64,000 nt of DNA from Tridacna crocea (GCA_943736015.1 OX031063.1:45028672-45092671), one strand, 5' to 3'; shown: positions 9,001-18,296, numbered from the stretch's first letter. Translations and numbers: made by a program. The notes: generated by a model not told the origin, from the sequence alone.

Positions 9001-11102
9001 TGACGAGCAATTTCACCTTTTGCCACAATGTTTTCCAAAGGCTCCTACAAGCAATGCGTAGAATGGACGGTATCTATGGAATAAAGGGTTAAGGGTTAAA
9101 CACAGCGCAGTTTACCAATCTAAATGTCCCCCCCCACCCCAGAAATTTTAACGAATGCTTCTTACTTCTGAAGACTATTCATCCAACTAATCTATCTATA
9201 TCTTTCTCCTTGTAACATGCATTATGTTGGCTTTCATTTCTGTTAACCAGAATATCTTATGATATTCATGTTCTAACTCCTGTTCAAATTCACCACTATG
9301 AGAAGAAATAAATGTTATGACTTGTTGAAAAAAAGAGAAAATTTACCCATTTATTACAGCGAATGAGGTACAGTAGAAACTAGTGGTTAGCAATATTCTT
9401 TGCAGCATGGAACTGTTTATACAATTCGGATACATTTAGAAGTATGGATTGAACCTCGTGATTAATGATAAACTGTACTTTGCTTTCATGTCTTCTTCCA
9501 CGACTTCAGTAACATGCACCTTTTCTTTACTCAAAGAATGTAGGCCTATAGTTTGTTCGTTCTTACTCGTATCGATCGTTTAGAAGTTTCGTATGTTTGT
9601 AAAACATTAAAAGTCATTTACGTTGCATATACAGTCTTTGTAAACTCTCTATAAAGTCTAGGAGAATTATACCATCGTGTGCGTTACGGCCTTAGTCAAA
9701 AAAAGTATTTAAGCTTAGCAGTATGGTATACATAATCTTGGCTCCATCTGCTCATTAAAAGTCGTCATTGTGGGGGATATAAAGAAAATAAAAACTTCGG
9801 ATCAACATTAATACATACTGTACCACAAATTGAACTTTTCTCAAACAGCAAATTTTCGCCGAACAAAATAGTGTGAAAAACAAATAATTTCATATGCTAC
9901 AACATGCTTTTTTCGCTAGATGTATTAGAAGTATTAGACTGAAATGGGCCCTTATATTAAGTGAGGCGTGATAGGGAAATGGTGCTTAATGCATCCGCAA
10001 AAAGTATCGACCTGGTCAGCCTGCGCAGTCCGCGCAGACTGACCTGGGTCGAAACTTTTTTGCTATTGGTCATTTTTCTTCATGTCCAAGGACCAGTTTA
10101 TCGCATGATTCCCTTGGTTGTTGGACAAAAATCATATTAGTGGTACCATAATTAGGTGTTGACTTGGTTGGTTAAGTGCATCATGGAGATGCATGAAGGG
10201 CCATTTTGCCAGAGCATGGCTGAAGTAAAATGGTGTCAATTTGGCTTGGACAATAGGGTATTCGTTTGTCTCTTTTTTTTTAAACTGAGACCAGGGTCTG
10301 TATTCACCAACCATTCTCAAGAACATTCTAAGTCTCATTCTTCAAAATTTTATCATTGTGAAAGTAACAAAACTTCTGATTGGCTAAACCAAATGGTTTA
10401 GCCAATCAGAAGTTTTGTTACTTTCACAGTCAGGAAATCTTGAAGAATAAGACCAAGAACGTTCTTAAGAATGGTTGGTGAACACCGGCCCAGGATCCGT
10501 ATTCACCAACCATCTTTAAGAACGATCTTTGTCTTCTTCCTGAAAATTTTCTGTTTGAAAGTAACAAAACGTCTGATTGGCTAAACCAAATTTGACGAAT
10601 TCTGAAGAATAAGCCTGAGAATGTTCTTAAAAATGATTGATCAATACGGACCCTGGAAGATGTGATGTCATCATACTGATCTGAATGCGATCAAATATAT
10701 CGACATAGGCATCGTCAGTTGCTTGACATTTCAGCAGACCTTTTGAAAATATCGACATAACCAGAAATATATCTATATGCTCTGTATCCCACTGAAGAAA
10801 TGATACCAAAATCTTATTTTCTTATTATCTCCTTATGGTTAAAAGTGGATTTATATTTTATCAAGTGACGACCTGCACTGTGCACGATGAAACCCTAAAT
10901 ATCCTGTATGAAAAAGTGTTACCTGCTGTTCCATCTTTCTCATTGTGTCATCAAATGATGGGAATTTTTTCTCCAGACTTTCTAATTGTTGTAAAAAATC
11001 CTCACTCCCTCTGTCATTGTTGCCCCAAGCCTCCCGCGAACTTGCCGGGCGAGTTCTATTCGAAGACGACATCGTTGCAGGCCTTCTAGATTTTGACGAC
11101 AT
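2279..11102 (-). CDS. SPATA18-like: Mitochondria-eating protein (MIEAP/SPATA18)-like gene, seven coding exons
   Basis: MIEAP-family proteins act in mitochondrial quality control; that role is known for the vertebrate protein and inferred here. Joining 11102-10923, 8138-7948, 7379-7184, 6630-6583, 6518-6444, 3607-3521 and 3076-2279 gives one open frame of 1575 nt (524 residues, human protein 538), with GT/AG at every junction and matching phases. Residues 1-60 are Ser/Arg/Asn-rich and then helical. Residues about 38-125 are Glu/Lys/Gln-rich coiled coil. Residues 125-189 contain IYDNEWTDA, which I recall from mollusc members of this family. Residues 260-350 are the MIEAP C-terminal domain, with QDPPVVFG, SYVVWPPVYL and CKGVAQ. 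A tail of about 175 residues is Gln/Asn-rich. The start is uncertain: an in-frame ATG also lies at 11135. The 16-residue exon at 6583-6630 is the weakest part. Bivalves often carry several divergent members, so one-to-one orthology is not claimed. Confidence 0.83.
3074..3233. repeat. 80-bp tandem duplication over the exon 7 acceptor
   Basis: Two nearly identical 80-bp copies, 3074-3153 and 3154-3233. Each carries ATTCTGCAAATAAATATAAG, the reverse complement of the acceptor and the first exon bases. The intron therefore has a second, decoy-like copy of the TTTGCAG acceptor 80 bp upstream. Confidence 0.9.
3521..3607 (-). CDS. MIEAP-like gene, coding exon 6
   Basis: Twenty-nine codons, DIDIPDYVKKQLKDCAKN and so on, ending EFIYK. 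The minus-strand acceptor is TTTTTTTTAG and the donor GTAAAC. Phase 0 on both sides. It joins exon 7 to give FIYK-NFIEMVAREP. Confidence 0.82.
4245..4445. mobile_element. Palindromic element, family B
   Basis: About 200 bp with inverted ends CCCGTATTCACCAACCATTC and GAATGGTTGGTGAATACGG, in intron 6 of the MIEAP-like gene (between exons 6 and 5). The interior also folds on itself (ACAACTTCTGATTGGCTAAA). No coding capacity. Confidence 0.85.
4654..4760. mobile_element. Family B, half copy
   Basis: The left half of family B (TCTGTATTTACCAAACAC, then AACTTCTTATTGGCTA) without its right arm. Confidence 0.65.
5022..5793. mobile_element. 0.77-kb non-autonomous TIR element
   Basis: About 67-bp terminal inverted repeats: AACCACTGGCGCTCGATCTT at 5022 and its inverse AAGATCGAGCGCCAGTGGTT ending 5793. 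A possible TTTA duplication flanks them. An 84-codon minus-strand reading frame inside resembles no protein I know. It is in the 2.8-kb intron between exons 6 and 5. The rest of that intron shows nothing recognisable. Confidence 0.8.
6444..6518 (-). CDS. MIEAP-like gene, coding exon 5
   Basis: Twenty-five codons, DIYEHCKQQWKQYMSIIE and so on, with a TTATTTCAG acceptor and GTAAAT donor on the minus strand. Phase 0 on both sides. It leads into the conserved C-terminal half. Confidence 0.78.
6583..6630 (-). CDS. MIEAP-like gene, tentative 16-codon exon 4
   Basis: A 48-nt exon reading HETDEDKVEDGYVALT, between AATTTCAG and a GTACGT donor on the minus strand. It is phase 0 on both sides, so the protein frame is intact with or without it. 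Its acidic composition fits the linker, but an exon this short needs transcript support. Confidence 0.5.
7184..7379 (-). CDS. MIEAP-like gene, coding exon 3 (YDNEWTDA motif)
   Basis: Bounded by CTTTTCAG on the minus strand right of 7379 and GTAAGA left of 7184. One base completes the Arg codon from exon 2, then 65 codons follow, including RPSKLAERLNEIYDNEWTDA and an acidic helix ending LLRTLM. The YDNEWTDA segment is the most recognisable part outside the C-terminal domain. Confidence 0.82.
7725..7778. repeat. (TCAA)n microsatellite
   Basis: TCAA/TCAG tetranucleotide tract in the intron between exons 2 and 3 of the MIEAP-like gene. Confidence 0.9.
7948..8138 (-). CDS. MIEAP-like gene, coding exon 2 (coiled coil)
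   Basis: Bounded by TTTTCAG on the minus strand right of 8138 and a GTAATT donor left of 7948. It enters in phase 0 and leaves two bases (CG) that complete an Arg codon with exon 3. The 63 codons begin YADTKAAVYLLKEEY and are rich in Glu, Lys and Gln with heptad-like Leu/Met spacing, so a coiled coil is likely. Confidence 0.8.
8181..8599. mobile_element. 0.42-kb inverted-repeat element
   Basis: Inverted ends of about 35 bp: AAGATAATCATCTTCGCGAG at left and its near inverse CTTGCGAAGATGAAAGATAA at right. It begins 43 bp from exon 2 of the MIEAP-like gene. Confidence 0.7.
8701..8856. mobile_element. Palindromic element, family C
   Basis: Inverted arms AAGAGGGAGTAACTT and CACTCCCTCTATTG outside, with GTGGGTATTCATTAG and AATAAGTACCCAC around the centre. 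Similar copies are at 23617 and 34786. Confidence 0.8.
8862..9092. mobile_element. M221 element, D subfamily
   Basis: TTAA on both sides, 223 bp between. The hairpin reads ACATTGTGGCAAAGGG to GCCACAATGTTTTC with centre TGCTCGTGACGAGCA. The flanks (CATAAGGCATTTCTATGG) differ from the A subfamily. Confidence 0.88.
9983..10072. mobile_element. GC-rich palindrome, family E
   Basis: AAGTATCGACCTGGTCAGCC pairs with its inverse around GCGCAGTCCGCGC. The same palindrome recurs at 14652, 18205, 18347 and 18482. Confidence 0.8.
10291..10493. mobile_element. Palindromic element, family B
   Basis: Full copy with CTGTATTCACCAACCATTC and AATGGTTGGTGAACACCGG ends. It abuts a second copy at 10494. Confidence 0.85.
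10494..10656. mobile_element. Family B, second abutting copy with shortened interior
   Basis: Begins CCGTATTCACCAACCATC and ends TCAATACGGACCC. One inner arm is deleted after TCTGATTGGCTAAACC. Confidence 0.75.
10923..11102 (-). CDS. MIEAP-like gene, coding exon 1
   Basis: Sixty codons from ATG at 11102, beginning MSSKSRRPATMSSSN and ending KMEQQ before a GT donor (AC at 10921-10922 on the plus strand). An ATG at 11135 is in frame and would add 11 residues. A CAG-less but plausible acceptor (CCTAG on the minus strand, next to 11106) would exclude it and leave 11102 as the start. The second half, with SEDFLQQLESLEKKF, begins the coiled coil continued in exon 2. Confidence 0.7.
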
Positions 11103-11170
11103 CGATCTAGGATTAATAGAAACAAGAAATATCATTCAACAAAGACAGACGGCGTAAAAGGTACCGGAAA

Positions 11171-11333
11171 TAGAGTTTATTTCATCAGCTTGTAGTTAAT
11201 ATGGGGAAATATTAGCCGAAAAAGGGAAAAGTATGCGAAAATAACGAATGCCGTGAGGCACGAGTTATTTTCGCGGACCTTTTCCTTTTGAGGCAAATAT
11301 TTCCCCATATTAACCACAAGCTGATGAAATGAA
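11171..11333. mobile_element. Palindromic element, family F, just 5' of the MIEAP-like start
   Basis: Inverted arms TTTATTTCATCAGCTTG and CAAGCTGATGAAATGAATT, with a GCCGTGAGGCACGAG centre. It lies 36-69 bp upstream (minus-strand sense) of the candidate start codons, so it falls in 5' UTR, promoter or a UTR intron. Confidence 0.85.
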
Positions 11334-11822
11334 TTATATATTTCTTCTTATTATTTTGTCAACGAATGCCCATTTTAAACCTTTTTAACACTAGAACAAA
11401 AAAAAGTAGTTCCAGATTTTCGGCAGGAGGAAAATATTCACTGTAAAGGGGAAATAATTCGCCACAGCTTTAATTACGACATTTCTAAAAATAGACACAT
11501 GAAATATAATATTAATGAATATTCCAACTCTTGTGTGTTTCACTATGAAAAGAAAGTAAGCCTACAAGGTGCCAACCGAATAAATATATCCACTTTGACT
11601 AGTCGAAATTTCTGCTTATTCAGGTATAACAATACCGAGAAATATGCAATAAGTCTGTGCACTCAGCTATGGCGAAAAGGTAAATGTCATAAAATCTCCT
11701 TTTAATCCTTTAGCTTATTAGTAAAACTCAATCTGCATTCTATGTAGTCTAATCATGATCTATGTTGTATGCGAAAGCGTTTGTTTTCACCTGTAGCACT
11801 GAAAATACGTAAGGACAGTCAC

Positions 11823-12051
11823 TTAACCCTTTACTCCATAGATACTCATTTCTACACATTGCTTGTAGGAGCTTTCGGAAAACATTGTGGCAAAAGGTGA
11901 AATTGCTCGTGACGAGCAATTTCACCTTTTGTCACAATGTTTTCTATACTATCAAAAGGTGTCATATACACATAAGAAACAGCTTTATCTTTGCTGTTAT
12001 TTAGGGTCAATTAGAGAAGCCATAGGAATGCCTTATGGGCTAAAGGGTTAA
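11823..12051. mobile_element. M221 element, D subfamily
   Basis: Exactly 221 bp between TTAA 11823-11826 and TTAA 12048-12051. Hairpin centre TGCTCGTGACGAGCA. Confidence 0.9.
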
Positions 12052-12251
12052 AATGTAACACTTATAAATATAGAAAAGTCAGTTACAGTATAGAGCTAAA
12101 AACGTCAGTTACAATCTAAAACTAAAAAAAAAAAAATACAGTACAATATTACACAAAAAGTCAGTTACAATATTATAGAAAACTAAAACATCAGTTATAA
12201 TTTGAAACTAAAAAGGTTAGTTACAATGTAAAAAGGGTCAGTTACAATATG

Positions 12252-12290
<39 letters not shown>

Positions 12291-12390
12291 TTACAATTTG
12301 AAATTGAAAAAGACAGTTACAATGTAAAAGGTAAAAGTCAGTTACACTATAAATAGAAAAAATAAGTTGCAATATAAAAAGTGGTACATG
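12052..12390. repeat. Degenerate GTCAGTTACAAT minisatellite with (CA)n
   Basis: Ten or so loose repeats of a unit containing AGTCAGTTACAATAT with A-rich spacers, interrupted by a (CA)n tract at 12253-12287. Confidence 0.75.
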
Positions 12391-12483
12391 TTTCTTAATC
12401 TAGAATAAATATTTAACGCCTAGTGCGAGATTTACTGTGGAAACTCTTTTCTAAATAATCTCGTGATTTATCAACCCGTACCT

Positions 12484-12678
12484 GTAAAGGTTTTGAAAAC
12501 ATTGTGGGAAAAGGAGAAAATGCTGGTAACCAGCATTTTCTCCTTTTCCCACAATGTTTTCTGACATTAAGAGAGAAATCCTGTTAGTTGATCATGATAT
12601 GATTTGTCGTCTGTAAACGCTTTTAATTTAGACAAGTCTTAAATATTGTCGATTGGTTATGTTTTAAATGTCGGGTTA
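12484..12678. mobile_element. M221 copy with a perfect hairpin and eroded ends
   Basis: The 67-nt core is an exact palindrome (centre GCTGGTAACCAGC). The terminal CCCTTT sequences have decayed. Confidence 0.82.
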
Positions 12679-13144
12679 ACATTAAAATTGATTTCCGATT
12701 ACGACGAAAGAATTCGAGCAAGTATGTTTAACCGAAATTAAGCGGTTCGTTGAGCATAATTTTCTGATCAAAAAAGATATTCCCGTCTTCGGCGTAAGAT
12801 AAGTATATTTACATGCACGTTGCTGATTATTTTCTTGAAATTATAAAATAAAAAAGAAATACAAGTGATTGTATACCGATGGAAAAAAAAAAATATATAT
12901 ATTTTTTCAAATGCTAGCTGAGTGGCCATTTATGGCCAAATAAAGTCGATAATTCGGGAGTCAAAATGCAAGCAAATTTCATTCATACTATTCCTTCATC
13001 CTTTACCATCTAGGCGCGAGTCAATGGCCTTCAATAATTCTGGATCTGCACACTCCGAGAAGGCGATATTACCCCCTCCCACCCCCTATCCCACACCCCC
13101 TGGAAAAAAAAAACATTGAGAAAACAATATTCGGGGATTTGTGT

Positions 13145-13262
13145 ATTTAAAGTTATCATTGAAGTTCCTTTGATGTCTGTCTTGAAATTATTTGTTGGTA
13201 CTTTTGTTAGTTTCCAGAAAAGGGAGGTAATAACTACCTCTGTTTGTAATATCGTTTTGAAA
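13145..13262. repeat. Fragment related to the 1.77-kb R block
   Basis: Contains TTCCTTTGATGTC, TTGTTAGTTT and AGGGAGGTAATAA, in the same order as in the duplicated block near 30536-30610 and 47396-47470. Confidence 0.6.
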
Positions 13263-13287
13263 AGTAGTCCGGTTTTATTCCTTAGGC

Positions 13288-13395
13288 TTCCAAGCGTGGT
13301 TCAGTGACCTTTCTCGGACAGCGTAGGTCAGGATCAAACTGCACAAAATGTGCAGTCTGATCTTGGATCTACATTGTTCGACTCGTAGATACTCT
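13288..13395. repeat. Palindromic repeat, family G
   Basis: GACAGCGTAGGTCAGGATCA pairs with TGATCTTGGATCTACATTGT around TGCACAAAATGTGCA. Other copies are at 13694, 17409 and 53576. Confidence 0.8.
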
Positions 13396-13413
13396 TCCCC
13401 CTAAAAATATTGT

Positions 13414-13610
13414 TTAACCCATTACCCCATAAGCCATTTCTATGGTATCTCTAATTGACCCTAAATAACAGCAAGGATGAAGCTGTTTTTTATCTGTATA
13501 TGACAACTTTTGATAGCATAGAAAACATTGTGGCAAAAGGTGCCACAATGTTTTCCAAAGGCTCCTTCAAGCAATGCGTAGAAATGAGTATATATGGAGT
13601 AAAGGGTTAA
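13414..13610. mobile_element. M221 D subfamily copy with a collapsed hairpin
   Basis: TTAA-flanked, 189 bp. About 33 bp of the palindrome centre are missing, so the arms ATTGTGGCAAAAGG and TGCCACAATG nearly meet. Confidence 0.85.
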
Positions 13611-13693
13611 ACAAAGTATCGGTTCTTAATAAACTTCTTATCTATGGGTTAGAACGTTTCATTTGATTAATTTGGCAGCGTAAGGGTTAACCT

Positions 13694-13800
13694 TCAGCCT
13701 GCTAAGCACGGCTGACTGACCTTTTGCGGACAGTATAGATCAAGATCAGACTGCACGGAATGTGCAGTCTGATCTTGAATCTACACTGTCCGATATAGAG
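13694..13800. repeat. Palindromic repeat, family G
   Basis: ATCAAGATCAGACTGCAC pairs with GTGCAGTCTGATCTTGAAT around a GGAAT loop. GCTAAGCACGGCTGACTGAC leads into it. Confidence 0.8.
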
Positions 13801-13825
13801 ATATTCTTTCTAACAAAGATACATT

Positions 13826-14054
13826 TTAACCCTTTACTCTATAGATACTCATTTCTACGCATTGTTTGTAGGAGCCTTTGGAAAACATTGTGGCAAAAGA
13901 TGAAATTGCTCGTGACGAGCAATTTCACCTTTTGTCACAATGGTTTCTATGATATCAAAAGGTGTCAAATACGCATAAAAAACGGCTTCATCCATGCTGT
14001 TATTAAAGTTCAATTAGAGATACCTTAGAAATTCCTTATAGGGTAAAGGGTTAA
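13826..14054. mobile_element. M221 element, D subfamily
   Basis: Exactly 221 bp between TTAA 13826-13829 and TTAA 14051-14054, with the TGCTCGTGACGAGCA centre. Confidence 0.9.
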
Positions 14055-14113
14055 TTAGCAAAATTTGGGTTCTTACTATTACCTTGAAAAGTTCATTTCA
14101 TTCATTTAGCAGG

Positions 14114-14346
14114 TTAACTCATTACCAAACAACAAAAATTTCAGTTTGTCCAAATTGAAAGTATTTGCAGACGACCAAAGAAAAGTGACTGAAAATTTGT
14201 AATAATTTTATTTTGTTAAGGGTAGAAAACATTGTGGAAAAAGGAGAAAATGCTGGTTACCAGCATTTTCTCCTTTTCCCACAATGTTTTCTAAAGGCTT
14301 CTTTCTCAGGGGAGTCAAAAGTAGGGATTGTGTGGTAATGGGTTAA
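14114..14346 (-). mobile_element. M221 element, A subfamily, reverse orientation
   Basis: TTAA at 14114-14117 and 14343-14346, 225 bp between. The right TTAA is shared with the next copy. Confidence 0.9.
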
Positions 14347-14513
14347 CTCTTTACCACACAATCACGACTTTTAACGACCCTGAGAAAGAAAGCCTTTGAA
14401 AACATTGTGGGAAAAGGAGACAAATTTCAATTTTTGATTCACATTTATTTTGTCGTCTGCAATTGCTTTCAATTTAGACTGGTCCTAAATTTTGCTGTTT
14501 GGTAAAGAGTTAA
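14343..14513 (+). mobile_element. M221 copy missing one hairpin arm
   Basis: Begins at the TTAA shared with the previous copy and ends TTAA 14510-14513. The sequence runs from the left arm (GTGGGAAAAGGAGA) straight into the right flank. Confidence 0.87.
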
Positions 14514-14651
14514 GGGTTGATAAAAAAGGCAAAGCAACCTACAAAACAAGTAATATGGGTAAAGGCCTTTAGATCTAGATGTTTAAAAAAGTATCATGTT
14601 AATAGCTTTTTCATTGTCGAATATAGGCTAAATGAGCCATGTTTTGTGAAA

Positions 14652-14735
14652 AAGGGGGCCTGAGGCATCTGCGAAAAGTTTCGGCCCAGGCCAGCCTGCG
14701 CAGTCCGCGCAGGCTGACCTGGGCCGAAACTTTTC
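14652..14735. mobile_element. GC-rich palindrome, family E
   Basis: AAAAGTTTCGGCCCAGGCCA and its inverse pair around GCGCAGTCCGCGC. Confidence 0.85.
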
Positions 14736-14971
14736 GGTAGTTTAAACATATTTTATTCAATATAATACCAGATATTATTCATGCACAACAACATATAGCG
14801 AATAGGATTAGAACGAAAGCATCAAAGCTTATATAGTTCTTCTCCCTAAAGAAGTCACGTGGTATGACAATTACAGTAAACAAAAATAGATTAAGACACC
14901 AAAACAATGAACTGACAGTGAAAAAATGAGGAATGAAAAAAAAGAATAATGATCAGAGGTTGTACAGAGTT

Positions 14972-16030
14972 AAAGGTGGGTATTTAGAATGTTCACATCA
15001 CACCAAATTGAAAAATATATTTGTCACTGAAATTTATATGAAAAAACTATACAAATCATCAGTAATTAAGAATCATAAAATTACCAAAAAAAAATTTTTG
15101 GTGGCATTCCCTTAAAAGGCTACGTAGCCTCTTAAGCTATTTTTAGATTTCCCGCCAAAATCAGAAAAGCATTGTGGGAATGTTAAGTGACTTCCACGTG
15201 ACTAATAATTATTAAATCCCATAACATAACAAACATGGTTTTCGACTACTGGGGTTTAATAAATGAAAATTATAAGCCTTGGCTTTGGGAGTATAAAGAT
15301 GATTTTTTTGTATTTTTGTAAAATTTTCATCCCAAAATCTGAAGGGCCATCTTTAAGGGAGAAACTGTAAAATTAACTTAAATAGGCCTCGTGAATATAC
15401 ATGTATGTGTCCGCGGCAGTACAATATCAACTTTTCGGTATGGGTCAATCTTCTGTATGTCCAAAGACCAGTCTATCTCATAGTTGGGGCAGTTGCTTAA
15501 AGGTGGCCCTTCAGGTTTTGGGACAAAAATTTTACAAAAATACAAAAAAAAAAAACAAACCCATCCTTATACTCCCAAAACCTTATAATTTTCATTCATT
15601 AGACCCCAGTAGTCGAAAACCATCCGACAACTAGATAAGATTTACTACAGGCCAGGTCGACACTAAAGGGAAACACAGTCTATTTTTACATTAGCAACTC
15701 GCTCATTTACAAACCGGAAATATACATACGAAGCTTCAAACATAGCATCCGAAGTTCTAGACATTATGGAAAATAATTACATGTTCGTTATGTTATGGAA
15801 TTCAATAGTCATTAGTCACGTGCAAATCACTTAGCATTCCCACAATGCTTTTTTGATTTTGGCGGTAAATCTAAAAATAGCTTAAGAGGCTACGGGAATA
15901 CCACCCCAATTTTTTTGTAATTTTATGATTCTTAATTACTAATGATTTGTATTGTTTTTTCATATAAATTATTAGTGACATATGTATTTTTTAATTTGGT
16001 GTGATGCAAAAATTCTAAATACCCACCTTT
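14972..16030. mobile_element. 1.06-kb foldback element
   Basis: A left arm of about 390 bp from AAAGGTGGGTATTTAGAAT is mirrored by a right arm ending ATTCTAAATACCCACCTTT. Paired internal landmarks include AATTATTAGTGACATA-like stretches, CTTAAGAGGCTACG, GCATTCCCACAATGCTTTT and CCAGTAGTCGAAAACCAT. The unpaired centre is about 15360-15497. No transposase is seen. Confidence 0.87.
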
Positions 16031-16072
16031 AAAAAATGAATATTATGTATCCCTAGGTATTTGATGGCCTGC

Positions 16073-16275
16073 TTGGCACCATGAATCATACAGATTCATT
16101 AAACCTCCTTTTGCCGGAACATGAAACAACATGGCAAATGAATAAAAAGTTACTGTTCGGCTCTATTAACAGATTGGCACCATGAATCATACAGAGACAA
16201 TAAGCCCCCTTTTGCCGGAACATGAAACAACATGGCAAGTGAATAAAAAGTTACTGCTCGGCTCTATTAACAGAA
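16073..16275. repeat. 101-bp tandem duplication
   Basis: Two copies offset by 101 bp, each with TTGGCACCATGAATCATACA and TTTTGCCGGAACATGAAACA. Differences are mostly single bases. Read in frame, each gives LLPEHETTWQ and NKKLL, but there is no longer gene model. Confidence 0.85.
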
Positions 16276-16879
16276 ACAAAGATCTTGATTCATGTGTATC
16301 AATTCAGTATTACTCACAACCGAAACAGGTTTCACCTACTGGTAATACCCGCTGTAGGCCCCAATTCTACTTTCGTTTTTCGACTGAAGTAACGAAAAAA
16401 AAAACCAAACTCGTAACTCGGTTAATTTAATACATGTACATATAACTTGTAAATAAGACATTATGCAGTCGAAAATTACTGGATTACTGGAAATCAGTCT
16501 ACCATTTTAAATCCATAATTATACAGTTCATTCTAGGAAATCACATCAAAATCTCGTTACTCTAAACTGAATATCGTACTCTTTGCAAAGAAGTAAACGA
16601 CAAGTAAAAAATACAAAAGAATGTTTCGATACTATATAGAAAACAGATAGAAAATTCTAAAAAACCTACGTTGTTTTATTATTGTTCTCAGTTATGATCC
16701 AGGGGTTATATATGATCCATCTATGATCCTACGAAAAAGATTTTTCCCCCTTTTCAAATAACACTTCCTGGTCTGCGTCAATCCGAGAAGTCGGTTATTA
16801 TTCAAACTACCTGACAACAAAACTTAAACCTTCTTCAAATTGAATTGCATACTAATTACATATACAGTACTGGAGTTCA

Positions 16880-17011
16880 AGATTTTATTTCTGATAGGGT
16901 AGAAAACATTGTGGGAAAAGAAGAAAATGCTTTTGTCCTTTCCCACAATGCTTTCAAAAGCTTTCTCTCTTATGGTCGTTTAATCCCGGGATTGTTTGGC
17001 AAACGGTTTAA
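16880..17011 (-). mobile_element. M221 copy, shortened hairpin
   Basis: GGGTAGAAAACATTGTGGG and CCCACAATGCTTTC arms with a lost centre, ending in TTTAA at 17007-17011. A scrap of the other end (ACTGGTCCAACCTC) lies at 17036-17080. Confidence 0.7.
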
Positions 17012-17408
17012 TCTTTATCTGATGAAAAAAATTCAGACTGGTCCAACCTCAAAGCAATTGCAGACGACAATCTAGAGTGGTAAAAAAAAAATAAGTAAAC
17101 TTTCAAAACAAATACACAAATAAAAAGTCTTGAATGTCAGTATTTCAGATGAAGGGCAAATAACGACCTATATTTATTTGAGTTTACTATAGTTGTGTAC
17201 CTTGTATATGAATATATTAATGTAATTACATAATTGAATGACTCAAATGCAGGGCCTGAATATCAAGCTAACGACAATCGTGTCTTTTACGATGGCATTT
17301 ATTTTTGAATGAGTGTAAAATATTGTGAGTAAATGAGAAGATGCTTGTTAATAACATTTTCTCCATTTCCAAAGATCTTTTGATAATAGCTTCCTCTTCT
17401 GAGTCGTT

Positions 17409-17520
17409 AACCTCTACGCTACTAAGCGTGACTCATTGACCTTTTCGCAGACAATGTAGATTAAAGATCAGACTGCACAAAACGTGCAGTCTGATCTTGA
17501 ATCTACATTGTCTGACTCGG
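17409..17520. repeat. Palindromic repeat, family G
   Basis: GACAATGTAGATTAAAGATC pairs with GATCTTGAATCTACATTGTC around TGCACAAAACGTGCA. Confidence 0.82.
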
Positions 17521-17576
17521 TAGATTTAATAATGTTTTACGATGCTTTCAACGTTATTTTCAATTATATCATGGCG

Positions 17577-17745
17577 GCAGCTCAAATTTCCTGGGTATCA
17601 TCAATTCCAGACCGGAGCTCTGAAGTGCCTTGCCCAAGGACAATTCCACAAAGGACTATTCTTAGTGGATCCAGTCCGACTCGAGCCTAGGGTCTCACGG
17701 TTGTCAGTCTTAAACTTCACCACTGAGCAACACAGAACCTCGTGT
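17577..17745 (-). mobile_element. Possible antisense SINE
   Basis: Contains GTGCCTTGCCCAAGGACA and CACCACTGAGCAACAC. On the opposite strand these read as a tRNA-related SINE head with a GGCTCGAGTC-like B box. Recognition is by resemblance only. Confidence 0.35.
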
Positions 17746-17790
17746 ATGACACAAGGACATATTTATCTCCAAAATATAACACTATGAAAA

Positions 17791-17963
17791 ATAACACTCT
17801 AACGTTCAATATTTCGGCTATTGCCGTTTTCAAGATTTAGAAACACGTTATCCTTCTAGAACATTTTCTTAGGGCGTATCATGCAGCCATATTGTAGAAG
17901 GATAAAGTGTTTCTAACTCTTGAAAAAGGCAATAGCCGAAATATTGAACATTAAACTGTTATT
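17791..17963. repeat. Inverted-repeat element, family H
   Basis: GTTCAATATTTCGGCTATTG pairs with CAATAGCCGAAATATTGAAC, extending through AAACACGTTATCCTTCT and AGAAGGATAAAGTGTTTC. Confidence 0.85.
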
Positions 17964-18204
17964 TAAAAAATGTTCGAGTCACAATTGATCGGTTGACTGT
18001 AAATGATTTCAGTTTAGAAAAGTCTCAGATATTTTCTCCATGTAGGGAGTTTGTAACTCCAAAAATACGAGTTCAAGTTCTTGTGGTAGATAGCGAAAGA
18101 GCTGAGGCATCACCGTAATTGCGAACAAAGAGGGTACTACATTTTCTATTCATTTATTGAGCGCATACTTACTTACAAGGCACATTCATATATTGCGTGT
18201 AACA

Positions 18205-18296
18205 TGCGAAAAGGGGCTTTCGGAAATTTGCGTAAAGTGTCGTATCGGATCAGCCTGCGCAGTCCGCGCAGGCTAATCCGAGACGGCACTTTACGA
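18205..18296. mobile_element. GC-rich palindrome, family E variant
   Basis: GCGTAAAGTGTCGTATCGGA and its near inverse pair around GCGCAGTCCGCGC, with AAAAGGGGC next to it. Confidence 0.82.

Noticed and set aside
10627-10809. Possible extra MIEAP-like exon
   Set aside because: Exons 1 and 2 already join in frame within one coiled coil. The segment overlaps the end of a family B element and has no convincing splice pair.
12484-12678. M221 hairpins as intrinsic terminators
   Set aside because: They resemble stem-loops, but the host is eukaryotic, they lack terminator context and they occur in introns in both orientations.
17484-17690. Frames beginning MQSDLESTLSD at 13762 and 17484
   Set aside because: Both translate the family G palindrome. 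Similar starts come from the repeat, not from a gene family.
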